A DNA stretch of 64,000 bases from Weizmannia acidilactici (GTDB taxonomy: Bacteria; Bacillota; Bacilli; Bacillales; Bacillaceae_C). This document shows, one piece after another, positions 1-11,059 of the stretch. The notes under the pieces were generated by a model. It searched no databases, was not told where the DNA came from, and saw only the letters and a list, made by a program, of their open reading frames with translations. Both the position numbers and the translations under genes were made by a program. The stretch covers positions 1 through 64,000 of the forward strand of contig NZ_BKZP01000002.1 in NCBI RefSeq assembly GCF_008974185.1. Direction: 5' to 3'. How positions within the stretch are numbered: the first letter of the stretch is position 1; the number at the start of each line of letters is the position of its first letter.

Positions 1-323
1 ATCGTAAGCCAGGAATAAGAGGATTCAGAAGGCGTATTGTCCGATACAAGAAAACCGCAGTTTAGCTTGAAGGTAATGTCTTCATTTAAACGTTTCACAA
101 GATCCTTAACGGTTGGGATTCGTTCAACATAACGGACGAAAACTGAAATAATCATGGCGGCATAGTTTAATTCTTCAGGTGCACCAAGATGGGACTTCTT
201 GGTTACTGAATGGCAGATTTTATTAAGATTTATAGCTGAAATAATGGCATCGTAACGATGGGTAGGTTCCATTTCGTATAATTCCTGGATGCCAAATAAA
301 CTCATTTGTCGTATAATGGTCAC
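1..323 (-). mobile_element. IS1182-like transposase, N-terminal part, cut by window edge
   Basis: Reading leftward from a GTG at 323, the frame stays open for 107 codons to the window edge. The early residues (MSLFGIQELYEMEPTHRYDA, then a stretch ending in NYAAMIISVFVRYVERIP) match my memory of the N-terminal DUF772-type domain of IS1182/IS5-like transposases in Bacillus. The GTG is preferred because GGAGGG sits 9 nt upstream; an in-frame ATG at 305 has no ribosome binding site. The catalytic DDE part lies outside the window, so intactness cannot be judged. Confidence 0.7.
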
Positions 324-655
324 AGGGAGTGTCCCTCCAGTCTTTTTTGTTTTTTTCGTTAATTACCGTTATACAAGACTTGGGGAGGTACTTCCTTTTT
401 TATGTTTTGAAAACCTTTGGACACAAGGACTTGGAATTTTGAAATTCACTCATTTAAATATTCTTTGCTAAATTTTTTACCAAGTCCCTTATGAACAACT
501 GATTTCTAATATTTTTTTGCGCAGGCTTTTCCTTTATCTTTCCTTCTTTAAACATTTATGCAACATAATTTACGGTATGCGTGACATTTTTAATTTTTTT
601 ATTTCTTGAAATAAATTTAATTTAACTTATAAATATGTTTCGACATGTCTGGTAG
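324..655. other. AT-rich non-coding stretch beside the IS
   Basis: No convincing gene is visible. The stretch probably holds the outer end of the insertion element, whose terminal repeat cannot be fixed with only one end in view. An imperfect inverted pair (425-434 against 480-490, around AAGGACTTGG) is the only obvious structure. The rest is low-complexity T-rich sequence. Confidence 0.4.
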
Positions 656-684
656 TTTTCTATTTTGTTGTGTTCCTGTATAAT
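656..684 (+). promoter_or_regulatory. Possible sigma-A promoter of the DUF3899 gene
   Basis: A perfect TATAAT at 679-684 lies 34 nt before the likely start codon. The matching -35 (TTTTCT at 656-661, 17-nt spacer) is weak. Confidence 0.4.
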
Positions 685-717
685 GGACGAAAATGCTTGT
701 TGCTGAAAGGTGAGCAT

Positions 718-1050
718 ATGTTTAAAAAGCTTGTCTATTGGTTTTTGTCTTCCCAGTTGCTTGTTTTCATCTGTTCTTTCACGTTTTATAAGCGGATCGA
801 CCTGCTTTGTTATATTAATACATCTTTTACAATCGGGGCGCTCTTGATCTTTTTTTCCTTGTCGGTTTTTATGCTCCGTACAGGTTTTTTTGATGCTTTT
901 TTCTACGGTTTCCAGCGACTGTCGTCCAGATTTGACGGAGAAGTCCGTCCGCTGTCCAAACTGGTCTCGATTCACGTGCAAATGCCGTTTTTAACCGGCG
1001 TTGTGATGATGATTTTCATGGCAATTGCCCTTTTTCTGCAAAGTTCGTAA
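718..1050 (+). CDS. DUF3899-type small membrane protein
   Basis: This 110-residue protein begins MFKKLVYWFLSSQLLVF and has three hydrophobic stretches (about residues 3-22, 30-52 and 88-107), separated by a charged loop with FDGEVRPLSKLVS. The layout resembles the DUF3899 family of small Bacillus membrane proteins, whose function is unknown to me. The ATG at 718 is chosen because AAAGGTGA precedes it; the open frame extends back to 670 without a better site. It stands alone, just ahead of the T-box/trpS unit. Family assignment is from memory. Confidence 0.65.
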   Translation: MFKKLVYWFLSSQLLVFICSFTFYKRIDLLCYINTSFTIGALLIFFSLSVFMLRTGFFDAFFYGFQRLSSRFDGEVRPLSKLVSIHVQMPFLTGVVMMIFMAIALFLQSS

Positions 1051-1062
1051 AGATTTCGCATT

Positions 1063-1091
1063 TTGACTTTTTTGCTTAATTTGATTATAAT
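1063..1091 (+). promoter_or_regulatory. Sigma-A promoter of trpS
   Basis: TTGACT at 1063-1068 and TATAAT at 1086-1091 are separated by exactly 17 nt. Transcription would start near 1098, at the base of the T-box stem I. Confidence 0.85.
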
Positions 1092-1097
1092 GGTGGC

Positions 1098-2400
<1,303 letters not shown>

Positions 2401-2411
2401 ACCAATGCAAA

Positions 2412-2446
2412 AAACGAGTTGCGATTTAGTACGCAACTCGTTTTTA
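2412..2446. terminator. Bidirectional terminator between trpS and yjbA
   Basis: A perfect 10-bp stem (ACGAGTTGCG / CGCAACTCGT, 8-nt loop) is flanked by A's on the left and T's on the right, so it can end transcription from both sides. Confidence 0.9.
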
Positions 2447-3196
2447 CATGAGTTCGCTTTTTTCATTGTGTTCAAGTTCCCAAAGTTTTTCAAAGAACGG
2501 TTGTCCTTTTATCAAGTTTTCGCACAACTGCTCGTGTTTTTCAGACCACCCTGTTTTTGTTTCCTCATAAAGCCGCTCCCACACAAGATCAAAATCCATA
2601 AATTGAATTTGTTCATATTTTTCCGGCGACCATTCAGTATACCAATACCGCACTTCCGCCGTATTCTTAGAAGAATAAAGCTGGTCAAGGGCCATAAACA
2701 GCAGCTGCTTTAACTGCCTTTCCCTTCTCGTCAGCCCCTGCATGCATTCCGGTGAAGGGGATAAAATATGGTATTCTTTCGGTTTGGCGTTTTTTTCAAA
2801 ATGGTAAGAAACCGGCTCATGTCCCACTATCATATCATACACAAGCTGTTCCTGCCGCGGGATAAGCCTGCTTTTCCGGATCGGCAGCGTATAGCCGATC
2901 GTATCGACAGCCAATATTCCCTTGCCATCCGTTACGACAAAACAATAATCAAGCTGGATCCTTTCATGGTTTTTGCGCAATATCCCTTTTTGATAAACAT
3001 CGTTCAGCAACGTCTGCGGCAATTCCGCCAAATCATTTTCAATGTAATCATAAAGAAGCGTGTCCACATATAAAAGAGGGACCTGGTCAAGCAGTTCAAT
3101 GACATCATCCCGGCGCCATTCATGAAAAGGGCAGACATTATATCCGTTTTCCTCCCCCTCGAACCAGTTGACCCATACATCGTGAAGATACAGCAT
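2444..3196 (-). CDS. yjbA: YjbA, DUF3603 family protein
   Basis: This 250-residue protein is soluble-looking, begins [20 protein letters not shown] and is close to the roughly 254 residues I recall for B. subtilis YjbA (DUF3603, function unknown). It lies next to trpS as in B. subtilis, which supports the name. The start at 3196 has a G-rich Shine-Dalgarno (GGGGGG, 6 nt away); an in-frame extension to 3226 lacks one. It follows yjaZ on the same strand after 127 nt. There are no recognisable catalytic motifs. Confidence 0.82.
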   Translation of the reverse strand: MLYLHDVWVNWFEGEENGYNVCPFHEWRRDDVIELLDQVPLLYVDTLLYDYIENDLAELPQTLLNDVYQKGILRKNHERIQLDYCFVVTDGKGILAVDTIGYTLPIRKSRLIPRQEQLVYDMIVGHEPVSYHFEKNAKPKEYHILSPSPECMQGLTRRERQLKQLLFMALDQLYSSKNTAEVRYWYTEWSPEKYEQIQFMDFDLVWERLYEETKTGWSEKHEQLCENLIKGQPFFEKLWELEHNEKSELM

Positions 3197-3323
3197 TGAT
3201 AACCCCCCGTAAACTCTATTTGTCATTCAGTATAGGCAGGGAGCAGTTAAATTATTCCTATGCCGCCGCCAAAAAGGAAGATGGGGGAAGCTGCCGGCAC
3301 TATATCTTTCAGCAGGCAACCCC

Positions 3324-4100
3324 CTATTTAAAATTTTTTGTAAGGAATGTTTCGGATGCGAGGCCTATGCATTTTGCAGTAGAAAAAGCATGTGTATTCT
3401 TAAATTCTTCTATGAGGAAATACCCGAGCGCATACCCCATCATGTTTGGCACGTACCTTCTCCCGAAAAGCAGGTCATCGTGGATTTTCTCGCTTTTTTT
3501 CCTTTCAAGGTTTTCCGCAAAAAATCGGTGCCACGCCTGCATCTTCTGCCTGCCCGTATACAGCCTGGACGTTCCTGAAATATATTCCTCCCCTAAGTAT
3601 TCGAGCACGGCATGTTCCGCCAGGCCTTCAAATACAAGAGAATCGAGCAACGTATATTCCATAAGCGGCTGTTTCAGCCGGGACATGCGCGCAGCATGAT
3701 GGTATTCATGGATCAAAAGTGCCTCCCATTCTTTTTCGTCCCGTACCGGCCCCAAGAACAGGAAAACGGCATCCGGCAGCGTGACGCCTGATTTTCCCCT
3801 GCTTTTTCGGAACCCGAATCCGTTTCCCGCACGGATCGGGAATATATAAATATCCGGGTCCGGCCCTTTCCACAGCTTTTGATACTTTGCTTTAAGTGCC
3901 GCGATTTTTTCCCACGCATTCTTTTCTTTCAACGATAGAAAAGTCTGTTTCGACTGTCCTGAAGGCCGGTACATGCCGAAGCTTTGCAAGTACCGGTAAA
4001 AATCTTTCACGTCTTTTCCGGCCTGTTTGATGTTTTTGCAAAACACTTCCGGCCTTCCAAAATCTTCCTCCATCCACCTGTCTGTACGTATGACGCCCAT
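3324..4100 (-). CDS. yjaZ: YjaZ, DUF2268 predicted zinc protease
   Basis: This 258-residue protein carries HEYHHAARM near residues 131-139, a HExxH zinc-protease motif, followed about 25 residues later by EGLAEH, which could give the third ligand. That arrangement fits the DUF2268 family (B. subtilis YjaZ). The N-terminus has no signal peptide, so it should act in the cytoplasm; the substrate is unknown. The ATG at 4100 follows a GGGGGGG tract 5 nt upstream. It is placed downstream of fabF as in B. subtilis, but a hairpin separates them. Confidence 0.82.
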   Translation of the reverse strand: MGVIRTDRWMEEDFGRPEVFCKNIKQAGKDVKDFYRYLQSFGMYRPSGQSKQTFLSLKEKNAWEKIAALKAKYQKLWKGPDPDIYIFPIRAGNGFGFRKSRGKSGVTLPDAVFLFLGPVRDEKEWEALLIHEYHHAARMSRLKQPLMEYTLLDSLVFEGLAEHAVLEYLGEEYISGTSRLYTGRQKMQAWHRFFAENLERKKSEKIHDDLLFGRRYVPNMMGYALGYFLIEEFKNTHAFSTAKCIGLASETFLTKNFK

Positions 4101-4200
4101 AACGCCCCCCCTTCTGTTTGCTTCTATTGTATTAGCGGGGAACGCGTTTTATTGATCAGATTTAAAGCACATTTTGAAATAACTAAAACTTTCCCGATTG

Positions 4201-4256
4201 CATAAAAAAAGGAGTGCCCCGGGCCGGCCTACCGGCTCTTGGGACAGCCCCTTGAC
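4201..4256 (-). terminator. Likely terminator after fabF
   Basis: On the minus strand a GC-rich, partly imperfect hairpin built around GAGCCGG/CCGGC and GGGGC ends in seven T's (4207-4213 on the plus strand are A's), just after the fabF stop. Confidence 0.55.
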
Positions 4257-4277
4257 GTTCTTTATAAAAGACGAAGG

Positions 4278-5519
4278 TTAATCTTCGTATTTTTTAAATG
4301 CCAGTGTCGCGTTATGGCCGCCGAATCCGAGCGAGTTGCTGAGCGCCACTTTGACTTCCTGCTTGCGGGATTCATCCGGCACGTAATCCAAATCGCATTC
4401 CGGGTCCGGCGCTTCAATATTGATCGTCGGCGGTAGGATACCTTCGTTGATTGCCAGTACGGTAAAGATAGCTTCAATCCCCCCCGCTGCGCCGAGCAGA
4501 TGCCCGGTCATGGATTTTGTCGAGCTTATGGCAAGTTTATAAGCATGGTCGCCAAAAACTTCTTTTATAGCCATCGTTTCATATTTATCATTATACTGCG
4601 TACTTGTGCCGTGGGCATTAATATAGCCGACTTCGCTTGGGGTGATCCCTGCGTCGTCAAGCGCCATTTTCATTGCACGCGCGCCGCCTTCCCCGCCTGG
4701 AGCTGGCGCCGTAATATGGTATGCATCGCCGGTTGCCCCGTAGCCGATGACTTCCGCATAAATTTTTGCCCCGCGCTTTTTCGCATGTTCCAATTCTTCG
4801 AGCACCACAATCCCGGCGCCTTCTCCAATGACAAACCCGTCGCGGTTTAAGTCAAACGGGCGGCTTGCCGTATTCGGGTCCGGATTGGTCGAGAGCGCGG
4901 TGTTTGCGCAAAATCCCGCCAGCGACATATTTGTAATCGGTGCTTCTGCGCCGCCGGTAATCATCACGTCGCAGTCTCCACGCTGGATGACCTTAAATGC
5001 ATCGCCGATCGAGTTCGTTCCCGTTGCACAGGCGGTTACGGTACAGGAATTGATGCCTTTTGCGCCGAGTAAAATGGAGACCTGCCCAGCCGCCATATCC
5101 GGGATCATCATCGGGACAAAAAACGGGCTCACACGCCGGTATCCGCGTTTTTGGAAGATTTCAAACTGGTTTTCGTACGTTTCCATGCCGCCGATCCCGG
5201 ATCCGATCCAGACGCCGACACGGGTTGCGTTTTCCTCGTTAATCGTAAGGTTCGCATCTTTTACCGCCATTATCGCGGATGCGACGGCATAATGCGTAAA
5301 GCGGTCCATTTTGCGTGCTTCTTTGCGCTCAATAAACTCTTCAATATTAAAATCTTTCACTTCAGCAGCCACTTTTGCCGGAAACTGGTCCGCATTCAGC
5401 CTTGTCAGCGGCCCGATCCCGGACTTTCCGTTTACTACGTTCTGCCAGGCTGTCCGCGCATCATTTCCGACCGGTGTAACAGCCCCAATTCCAGTGACAA
5501 CCACTCTTCTGTTTTCCAT
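4278..5519 (-). CDS. fabF: Beta-ketoacyl-ACP synthase II
   Basis: FabF condenses malonyl-ACP with growing acyl-ACP during fatty-acid elongation. The 413-residue length is exactly typical. The Cys-His-His catalytic set is visible: the Cys in [15 protein letters not shown] (about 164), the His in [11 protein letters not shown] (about 303) and the His in [13 protein letters not shown] (about 340). The start [18 protein letters not shown] is the standard one, with a GGAGA-type ribosome site. It follows fabH by 108 nt and is probably transcribed with it, as in the B. subtilis fabHA-fabF operon. Confidence 0.97.
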   Translation of the reverse strand: MENRRVVVTGIGAVTPVGNDARTAWQNVVNGKSGIGPLTRLNADQFPAKVAAEVKDFNIEEFIERKEARKMDRFTHYAVASAIMAVKDANLTINEENATRVGVWIGSGIGGMETYENQFEIFQKRGYRRVSPFFVPMMIPDMAAGQVSILLGAKGINSCTVTACATGTNSIGDAFKVIQRGDCDVMITGGAEAPITNMSLAGFCANTALSTNPDPNTASRPFDLNRDGFVIGEGAGIVVLEELEHAKKRGAKIYAEVIGYGATGDAYHITAPAPGGEGGARAMKMALDDAGITPSEVGYINAHGTSTQYNDKYETMAIKEVFGDHAYKLAISSTKSMTGHLLGAAGGIEAIFTVLAINEGILPPTINIEAPDPECDLDYVPDESRKQEVKVALSNSLGFGGHNATLAFKKYED

Positions 5520-5627
5520 TTTTCCATCTCCTTTTCCAGGTACAAGAAGACCGGTAATGTTTAAGTATCATGCGATAAATCCGTCAAAATTTTACAGCTT
5601 TGAAAGGCTGCTGTGCCAAAGCGGGGG

Positions 5628-6566
5628 TTATTTCCCCCATCTTACCAGTACAGCACCCCATGTCAATCCGCCTCCAAACCCGACCATCAAAACAAGATCG
5701 TCATCTTTGATCTTGCCTTCTTCCAGTTCATCCACTAATGAGATCGGAATGGAAGCAGCGGAAGTATTTCCGTATTTATGGATCGTTTTCGACATTTTTT
5801 CAACAGGCAGGCCAAGCCTTTCCCTCGCTGATTCCATGATACGGATATTTGCCTGGTGCGGGATTAAGAAATTTACATCCTCTTTTTTCACCCCGGCCTT
5901 TTCAATCACGCGCAGGCTCGATTCTCCCATTTGGCGGACGGCAAACTTAAATACTTCGCGGCCGTTCATGACAATATGCCCGTTTTTATCTTCATACAAA
6001 TATTTGCCGCCGGAGCCGTCCGAACCGAGTTCAAAAGCAAGAATGCCCCTTCCTTCCGAAACCGGACCGATGACGGCGGCACCTGCCCCGTCGCCAAAAA
6101 GCACAGCCGTACTGCGGTCTTCCCAGTTCGTGATTTTGGATAATTTTTCAACACCTACAATTAAAACATATTTATACGTATTCGTCTCAATAAATTGCTT
6201 GGCTGTCGCCATGGCGTACATAAATCCGGAGCATGCCGCGCTTAAGTCCATCGCCGCTGCCTTCTTCGCGCCAAGGCGGTCCTGCAAAATATTCGAAACG
6301 GTCGGGAACGGCTGGTCCGGCGTAATGGTCGCTACAAGGATTAAATCAATTTCTTCAGGGGAAATGCCTGCATTTTTTATCGATTTTACAGCCGCTTCAT
6401 AGGCCATATCAGACGTCTCGATTTCATCCGGCGCGATCCTGCGCTCTACAATCCCCGTCCTTGTCCGGATCCATTCATCGGACGTATCCATCATTTTTTC
6501 AAAATCAAAGTTTGTCAAAACCTTTTCAGGATTATACTTCCCAACACCGATAATGCCAGCATTCAT
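5628..6566 (-). CDS. fabH: Beta-ketoacyl-ACP synthase III
   Basis: FabH starts fatty-acid synthesis by condensing acetyl- or branched acyl-CoA with malonyl-ACP. The 312-residue protein has the catalytic Cys in [12 protein letters not shown] (about 112), the His in [11 protein letters not shown] (about 238) and the Asn in [10 protein letters not shown] (about 268). Start [11 protein letters not shown] with AGAAGGAA upstream. It is the first gene of fabH-fabF. A promoter with an overlapping FapR-like palindrome lies about 70-95 nt upstream, which would tie expression to malonyl-CoA level. Confidence 0.97.
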   Translation of the reverse strand: MNAGIIGVGKYNPEKVLTNFDFEKMMDTSDEWIRTRTGIVERRIAPDEIETSDMAYEAAVKSIKNAGISPEEIDLILVATITPDQPFPTVSNILQDRLGAKKAAAMDLSAACSGFMYAMATAKQFIETNTYKYVLIVGVEKLSKITNWEDRSTAVLFGDGAGAAVIGPVSEGRGILAFELGSDGSGGKYLYEDKNGHIVMNGREVFKFAVRQMGESSLRVIEKAGVKKEDVNFLIPHQANIRIMESARERLGLPVEKMSKTIHKYGNTSAASIPISLVDELEEGKIKDDDLVLMVGFGGGLTWGAVLVRWGK

Positions 6567-6632
6567 TTCGTATTCCTTCTTTCCAAATTAAAATAGTCAA
6601 AGTTTATCATATACGAATGATTCTTATAGTTA

Positions 6633-6661
6633 TTATTATGACCTGCTCCTAATTATATCAA
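6633..6661 (-). promoter_or_regulatory. fabH promoter with FapR-like operator
   Basis: On the minus strand TTGATA (6661-6656), a 17-nt spacer and TAATAA (6638-6633) form a fair sigma-A promoter. The sequence TTAGGAGCAGGTCATAA (6652-6636) fills the spacer and -10 and matches about 11 of 17 positions of the FapR box as I remember it (TTAGTACC...TACTAA). FapR is the malonyl-CoA-responsive repressor of fabH-fabF in Bacillus. The assignment is by partial consensus only. Confidence 0.42.
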
Positions 6662-6805
6662 AGCGGTGTTTTCTTGTCACCCCCGGCCAGTGTTCTATTG
6701 CGGATGGGCCAATGGCGCGGTCGAAACCGTTTTTTCGTCATATGCTGTAGTAGAAAAGACGCCCGGATTTCAGACAATAAAAAGAAGCCGAAAGGGAGTG
6801 AGAAA

Positions 6806-7075
6806 ATGGGTGAACACAAAAAAGTCCATCCTTTTGACCAAATGTTTTTTCCACGCAGGAACCAGGTGCAATTGCCAGAAAGCACCGATGAAAAAATAGA
6901 AGATGGAATAGCCGGCAGTTTATTTAACCATCCATTTTTCCAAAACATTGATATCGAAGCACTGTTGGAGAATGCTGATAAGCTGTTTGAGGCAATTGAT
7001 GAGTTGAAGCCTTTGTTCCGAAAAATGGCCCCTATCGTTGAAAAACTTCTTTCCAATATCGGAAAAGGGGATTAA
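6806..7075 (+). CDS. Hypothetical small acidic protein (89 aa)
   Basis: I do not recognise this protein. It begins MGEHKKVHPFDQMFFPRRNQ, then runs as an acidic, probably helical region (FFQNIDIEALLENADKLFEA, then LKPLFRKMAPIVEKLL). There is no signal peptide, membrane span or cysteine. The ATG at 6806 has AAAGGGAGTG upstream, a good ribosome site. It is divergent from fabH and its stop codon overlaps that of the convergent SDR gene (7072-7075). In B. subtilis this slot holds yjzB/comZ/med, none of which it resembles. A spore or coat role would be speculation. Confidence 0.75.
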   Translation: MGEHKKVHPFDQMFFPRRNQVQLPESTDEKIEDGIAGSLFNHPFFQNIDIEALLENADKLFEAIDELKPLFRKMAPIVEKLLSNIGKGD

Positions 7076-7851
7076 TTACTTGTTTTAATATTCTTTCCCA
7101 TATATGCCATTTGCTTTGAGATGGCCTCTTTATATGAAATCGACGGCTGGACCGTTATGCCTTCCATCTCCCGGACGGAAACAAGCCTGTTTTCCGGAAG
7201 CGGGCGGCTGCCATAGCCATCTTTGGCCAAAAAGCGGGCAACGGGCTCCCATCCGTTTCCATCCGGGCTTTTCAAATAAAAAGTTTTCCCGGTTCGTCCT
7301 TTTTCCAGCACTTGCACAATTGCTTTAGCTGCATCACCGGCGTATAACGCATCACGATCATCGTATTGCAGATCCGGATCAAGATTTCCGTTTATCATTT
7401 GTGAAAATGCCATCCGGCTTGGCTGTCCGGGGCCGTACAAAGTCGGGACAAAAAAGGTCATGGTTTCTATATAATCGGTTAAGCTCCGGGGAATCCAGCC
7501 CGCTTTTTCCGTGCTTTCCGCCAAATGGTTTGGGAGGATTAGCGCCAAACGTTCCATCCTGTTGGAAAAATTTCCTAAGCAAGAACAGACAGTTTGCAAA
7601 TCCTCCCGGGCGTTTTGGACATAATAGTCGTAAACCGGCAGGCAGCAAGTAAAATCACTTTCAACCGAAAGCTCGCTGGTTGGCTGATAAATGGCATTCG
7701 CATTTCTGCCGATTTCCATCCATTTTTCCCCATCTATGCCGCCGGACGCTTTACTATCAGCTGCCATAACCGGATATCCAGCATCAAGCAGCGCCTTGCA
7801 CAGTTCAAATCCGGCAAATTGCAGGGCGCCGAGGACAAGCACTTGATCCAT
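7072..7851 (-). CDS. NAD(P)-binding Rossmann-fold (extended SDR-like) protein
   Basis: The N-terminus MDQVLVLGALQFAGFELCKA resembles the nucleotide-binding start of epimerase/extended SDR proteins, though the GxxGxxG loop is altered (GALQFAG). A later stretch with PTLYGPGQPSRMAF and YAGDAAKAIVQVLE resembles the middle and end of NAD-dependent epimerases. The usual YxxxK is not clear, so it may bind a nucleotide without full catalysis. The protein has 259 residues. Start at 7851 has GGAGGG 5 nt away. By position it corresponds to the B. subtilis yjaU/yjaV interval, but I cannot confirm orthology. Confidence 0.75.
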   Translation of the reverse strand: MDQVLVLGALQFAGFELCKALLDAGYPVMAADSKASGGIDGEKWMEIGRNANAIYQPTSELSVESDFTCCLPVYDYYVQNAREDLQTVCSCLGNFSNRMERLALILPNHLAESTEKAGWIPRSLTDYIETMTFFVPTLYGPGQPSRMAFSQMINGNLDPDLQYDDRDALYAGDAAKAIVQVLEKGRTGKTFYLKSPDGNGWEPVARFLAKDGYGSRPLPENRLVSVREMEGITVQPSISYKEAISKQMAYMGKNIKTSN

Positions 7852-7956
7852 AGGAACCCTCCATGAACATTTATTTTTAAGCTTATGCGGACTCGGCTAT
7901 AAAGATTCATTGCCGTCGACGGTGTTTTTAGATGGCAACGGGCAAATATCTGCCTC

Positions 7957-7984
7957 TTTACAATTTATTGCGCTGTGATATGAT
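7957..7984 (+). promoter_or_regulatory. Promoter of yjzD
   Basis: TTTACA (7957-7962), a 16-nt spacer and TATGAT (7979-7984) give a good sigma-A promoter, about 48 nt before the start codon. Confidence 0.65.
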
Positions 7985-8031
7985 AAAAGGAGACATTGCA
8001 TAGGAGTCCATTTGAATTTGGGGTGAAAATC

Positions 8032-8214
8032 ATGAAATACATTTTTACAATCTTTTGGGTATTTTTGCTAACCGAGATGCTTGGATATGTCGGAAGCGCC
8101 ATCACAAATTCTACATACCATGTAAAAACGATGGCCATCATGTCGCTTGTCATTACAGCTGCGGTTTTGATTGTCAATGCAGCGTTGCCAAAACATGTAA
8201 AAGCGGAAGAATAA
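8032..8214 (+). CDS. yjzD: YjzD, DUF2929 small membrane protein
   Basis: This 60-residue protein starts MKYIFTIFWVFLLTEMLGYV and has two hydrophobic stretches, about residues 3-19 and 33-50, ending in NAALPKHVKAEE. It closely follows the pattern I recall for B. subtilis YjzD (DUF2929). The function is unknown; it is probably a two-span membrane protein. The ATG at 8032 has GGGGTG upstream; the longer frame from 7996 lacks support. It converges with clpB across a shared hairpin. Confidence 0.85.
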   Translation: MKYIFTIFWVFLLTEMLGYVGSAITNSTYHVKTMAIMSLVITAAVLIVNAALPKHVKAEE

Positions 8215-8219
8215 AATCT

Positions 8220-8257
8220 ATCCGGCGCTGCCTGATTCGGGCAGCGCCGGATTGTTT
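8220..8257. terminator. Bidirectional terminator between yjzD and clpB
   Basis: A perfect 13-bp stem (ATCCGGCGCTGCC / GGCAGCGCCGGAT) with a short loop is followed by TTGTTT. Confidence 0.85.
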
Positions 8258-8261
8258 AAGT

Positions 8262-10862
8262 TTAAGGCTTCAGATTTTCGGCCGTAATCGTAAGCTGCCC
8301 GTTTTTCACATCGATCCTTACAATTTCATTTGGGCGTACCGTTCCCGAGATAATTTCTTTTGCCAGTTTTGTCTCGATTTGGTGCTGGATAAAGCGTTTC
8401 AGCGGCCTTGCGCCGTATACAGGGTCATAGGCCGATTCGGCGATCCATTTTTTCGCGTCATCGGAAAGCGAGAGCCGGATTAACTGCTCTCTTAGGCGGC
8501 CGGCCAGTTCTTTCATTAATTTATCGACAATGCCCATCATATCGTCCATGCTGAGCGGCTTAAATAAAATAATATCGTCAATTCTGTTTAAAAATTCTGG
8601 ACGGAATGAGGCGCGCAGCTGCGCCATGACTGCATTTTTCGTGTCTTCGTCGATTTCCCCGCCCTTTATATCAAGCAGATAAGAAGAACCAATATTGGAT
8701 GTCATAATAATGATCGCATTTTTAAAATCGACTGTTCTCCCCTGCGAGTCGGTAATCCGGCCGTCGTCGAGTACCTGCAGGAGGATGTTGAACACTTCCG
8801 GATGGGCTTTTTCAATTTCATCAAGCAGAATGACAGAATACGGTTTCCGTCTGACCGCTTCTGTTAACTGCCCGCCTTCTTCATAGCCGACATATCCCGG
8901 AGGCGCGCCGATCAGACGGGATACGGAATATTTTTCCATATACTCGCTCATGTCGATCCGGACCATATGGTTTTCGTCATCGAATAAATGCTGTGCGAGC
9001 GCTTTTGCGAGTTCAGTTTTCCCGACGCCGGTCGGTCCGAGAAAGATAAAGGAGCCGATCGGGCGGTTCGGGTCTTTCATACCAGCACGCGCCCTGAGGA
9101 CAGCATCGCTCACAAGGCGGACAGCTTCATCCTGGCCGATCACCCGCTCATGCAGGATGCTTTCCAGTTTCAATAGTTTTTCCCGCTCGCCTTCCACAAT
9201 TTTTGCCACCGGAATGCCTGTCCAGCGCGCCACAATATTGGCAATTTCTTCTTCCGTGACTTCTTCCCGCAGCAGCCTTGTCTTTCCTTCATTTTCGGCC
9301 ATTTGCTTTTCCAGCTGCTTTAGTTCTTTTTCAACAGCAGGGATTTTTCCGTGCCGCAGCTCAGCGGCTTTATTCAAATCATACTGATTTTCGGCTTCTT
9401 GCAGGTCGCGCCGGTATTTTTCCAGTAGTTCACGTTTCTCTTGGACTTTCTGCAGATCCGCTTTTTCGGACTGCCATTTGGCGCGCATCGTGTCCACTTC
9501 TTCTTTCAAATCAGCGAGTTCTTTCCGCAATATACCCAGCCGTTCTTTGCTCGCATCATCCGTCTCCTTTTGCAGGGCGGCTTCTTCAATTTCAAGCTGC
9601 ATGAGTCGTCTCGTCACTTCATCAAGTTCGCTTGGCATTGAATCCATTTCGACGCGGATGTTTGCGCATGCTTCATCCACCAAATCAATCGCTTTATCCG
9701 GCAAAAAACGGTCGGTAATGTAGCGATTTGATAATGTTGCGGCCGCGACAAGCGCTTTATCATGGATGCGGACGCCATGATGGATTTCAAAGCGTTCCTT
9801 TAATCCCCGTAAAATCGAAATGGTATCCTCCACATCCGGCTCCTGGACAAGCACCTGCTGGAACCGGCGCTCAAGGGCGGCATCTTTTTCAATATACTGC
9901 CGGTATTCATTAAGCGTTGTTGCCCCGATGCAATGCAGCTCGCCGCGGGCCAGCATCGGCTTCAGCATATTGCCGGCATCCATCGCCCCTTCCGTCTTAC
10001 CGGCACCGACAATCGTATGCAGCTCATCGATGAAAAGCAAAATCTGTCCGTTGCTTTTTTTGATTTCCTGCAGCACCGCCTTTAATCGTTCTTCAAATTC
10101 CCCCCTGAACTTCGCGCCTGCAACAAGCGCCCCGATATCCAGAGAAAAAATGGTTTTATCTTTTAAACCTTCCGGGACGTCTTTGCGGACAATCCGCTGC
10201 GCAAGCCCTTCGACGATCGCCGTTTTCCCGACGCCAGGCTCCCCGATCAAGACAGGATTGTTTTTCGTTTTGCGCGACAAGATCCGGATCACATTCCGGA
10301 TTTCCGCATCCCGGCCGATGACTGGGTCCACCTTGCCTTCTTTAACGGCTTCAACAAGGTTCACCCCATATTTTTTTAAAACGTTATAGGTTGCTTCCGG
10401 GTTTTGCGAGGCCACCCTTTGATTCCCCCTTACTTTTTTGATTACCTGCAAAAGTTTTTCTTTCGTAATCCGCCTGCGCTTTAAAAAGCGGGAAATGTCA
10501 TCGTGCTCCAAGTCCATCAAAGCGAGCGCCAAATGTTCCACTGAAATATACTCATCCTGAAACGAGTGCATTTCCTTCTCTGCCAGACGGAACAATTCCA
10601 AAAGCGATGAAGACAAATACGGTGCTGCACTTTGCCCAGCCACTTCCGGCTTTTTCAAAAGCGCCTCATCAATTGTCCTGGCCATTTCTTCTTGTACGAT
10701 ACCGGCTCCTTTGTATATCGTTAAAAGCAGGCTGTCGGGCTTTTCCAGCAGCACTTTCCATAAATGGGCGGTATCCATTTCCGGATGGTGCTTTTCAGCG
10801 GCCATCTGCTGGGCCCCCGCCAAACCTTCCTGGACCGTAACCGTCATGCGGTTGATATCCAT
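8262..10862 (-). CDS. clpB: ATP-dependent disaggregase ClpB
   Basis: ClpB is a hexameric AAA+ machine that pulls proteins out of aggregates together with DnaK/DnaJ/GrpE. The 866-residue product has the double Clp N-domain (about 1-150), a first AAA domain with GEPGVGKT (about 204-211), a coiled-coil middle domain rich in K/E/L (about 410-525) that marks ClpB rather than ClpC, and a second AAA domain with [14 protein letters not shown] (about 605). The ATG at 10862 follows CGGAGGTGAAAAT. B. subtilis itself lacks ClpB, so this is a difference from that reference. I found no CtsR or CIRCE site in the leader. Confidence 0.97.
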   Translation of the reverse strand: MDINRMTVTVQEGLAGAQQMAAEKHHPEMDTAHLWKVLLEKPDSLLLTIYKGAGIVQEEMARTIDEALLKKPEVAGQSAAPYLSSSLLELFRLAEKEMHSFQDEYISVEHLALALMDLEHDDISRFLKRRRITKEKLLQVIKKVRGNQRVASQNPEATYNVLKKYGVNLVEAVKEGKVDPVIGRDAEIRNVIRILSRKTKNNPVLIGEPGVGKTAIVEGLAQRIVRKDVPEGLKDKTIFSLDIGALVAGAKFRGEFEERLKAVLQEIKKSNGQILLFIDELHTIVGAGKTEGAMDAGNMLKPMLARGELHCIGATTLNEYRQYIEKDAALERRFQQVLVQEPDVEDTISILRGLKERFEIHHGVRIHDKALVAAATLSNRYITDRFLPDKAIDLVDEACANIRVEMDSMPSELDEVTRRLMQLEIEEAALQKETDDASKERLGILRKELADLKEEVDTMRAKWQSEKADLQKVQEKRELLEKYRRDLQEAENQYDLNKAAELRHGKIPAVEKELKQLEKQMAENEGKTRLLREEVTEEEIANIVARWTGIPVAKIVEGEREKLLKLESILHERVIGQDEAVRLVSDAVLRARAGMKDPNRPIGSFIFLGPTGVGKTELAKALAQHLFDDENHMVRIDMSEYMEKYSVSRLIGAPPGYVGYEEGGQLTEAVRRKPYSVILLDEIEKAHPEVFNILLQVLDDGRITDSQGRTVDFKNAIIIMTSNIGSSYLLDIKGGEIDEDTKNAVMAQLRASFRPEFLNRIDDIILFKPLSMDDMMGIVDKLMKELAGRLREQLIRLSLSDDAKKWIAESAYDPVYGARPLKRFIQHQIETKLAKEIISGTVRPNEIVRIDVKNGQLTITAENLKP

Positions 10863-10883
10863 ATTTTCACCTCCGTTATCCTT

Positions 10884-10911
10884 ATTTTACCTTTTTCCAA
10901 GTCCCTGTTAA
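10884..10911 (-). promoter_or_regulatory. Promoter of clpB
   Basis: On the minus strand TTAACA (10911-10906) and TAAAAT (10889-10884) are 16 nt apart. Neither a CtsR direct repeat nor a CIRCE inverted repeat is visible around it, and there is no sigma-B pattern. Confidence 0.5.
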
Positions 10912-11059
10912 ATTTTTCTGTTGGATTTTTGCTAAAATTTCGCCCTGAACACACGGCGAACCTCCCCCATTTCCCATGTCCCGGTTCCGCCGCACGCTTT
11001 CACCCCAAGCTTCCCGCAAATCTCATGCTACTTAAGGAACCTTTTCAGAAAGCGACATC

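Noticed and set aside
425-490. Imperfect inverted repeat AAGGACTTGG/CCAAGTCCCTT as possible IS terminus
   Set aside because: Terminal repeats of an IS lie at opposite ends of the element, not 45 nt apart, and the other end is outside the window.
5311-6402. Long plus-strand open frame of over 360 codons opposite fabH and fabF
   Set aside because: It lies entirely antisense to two well-conserved genes, has no ribosome site and encodes a low-complexity Ser/Pro-rich sequence typical of shadows in GC-biased DNA.
10863-10930. CtsR or CIRCE heat-shock operator ahead of clpB
   Set aside because: Neither the CtsR heptad direct repeat nor the CIRCE inverted repeat can be found there.
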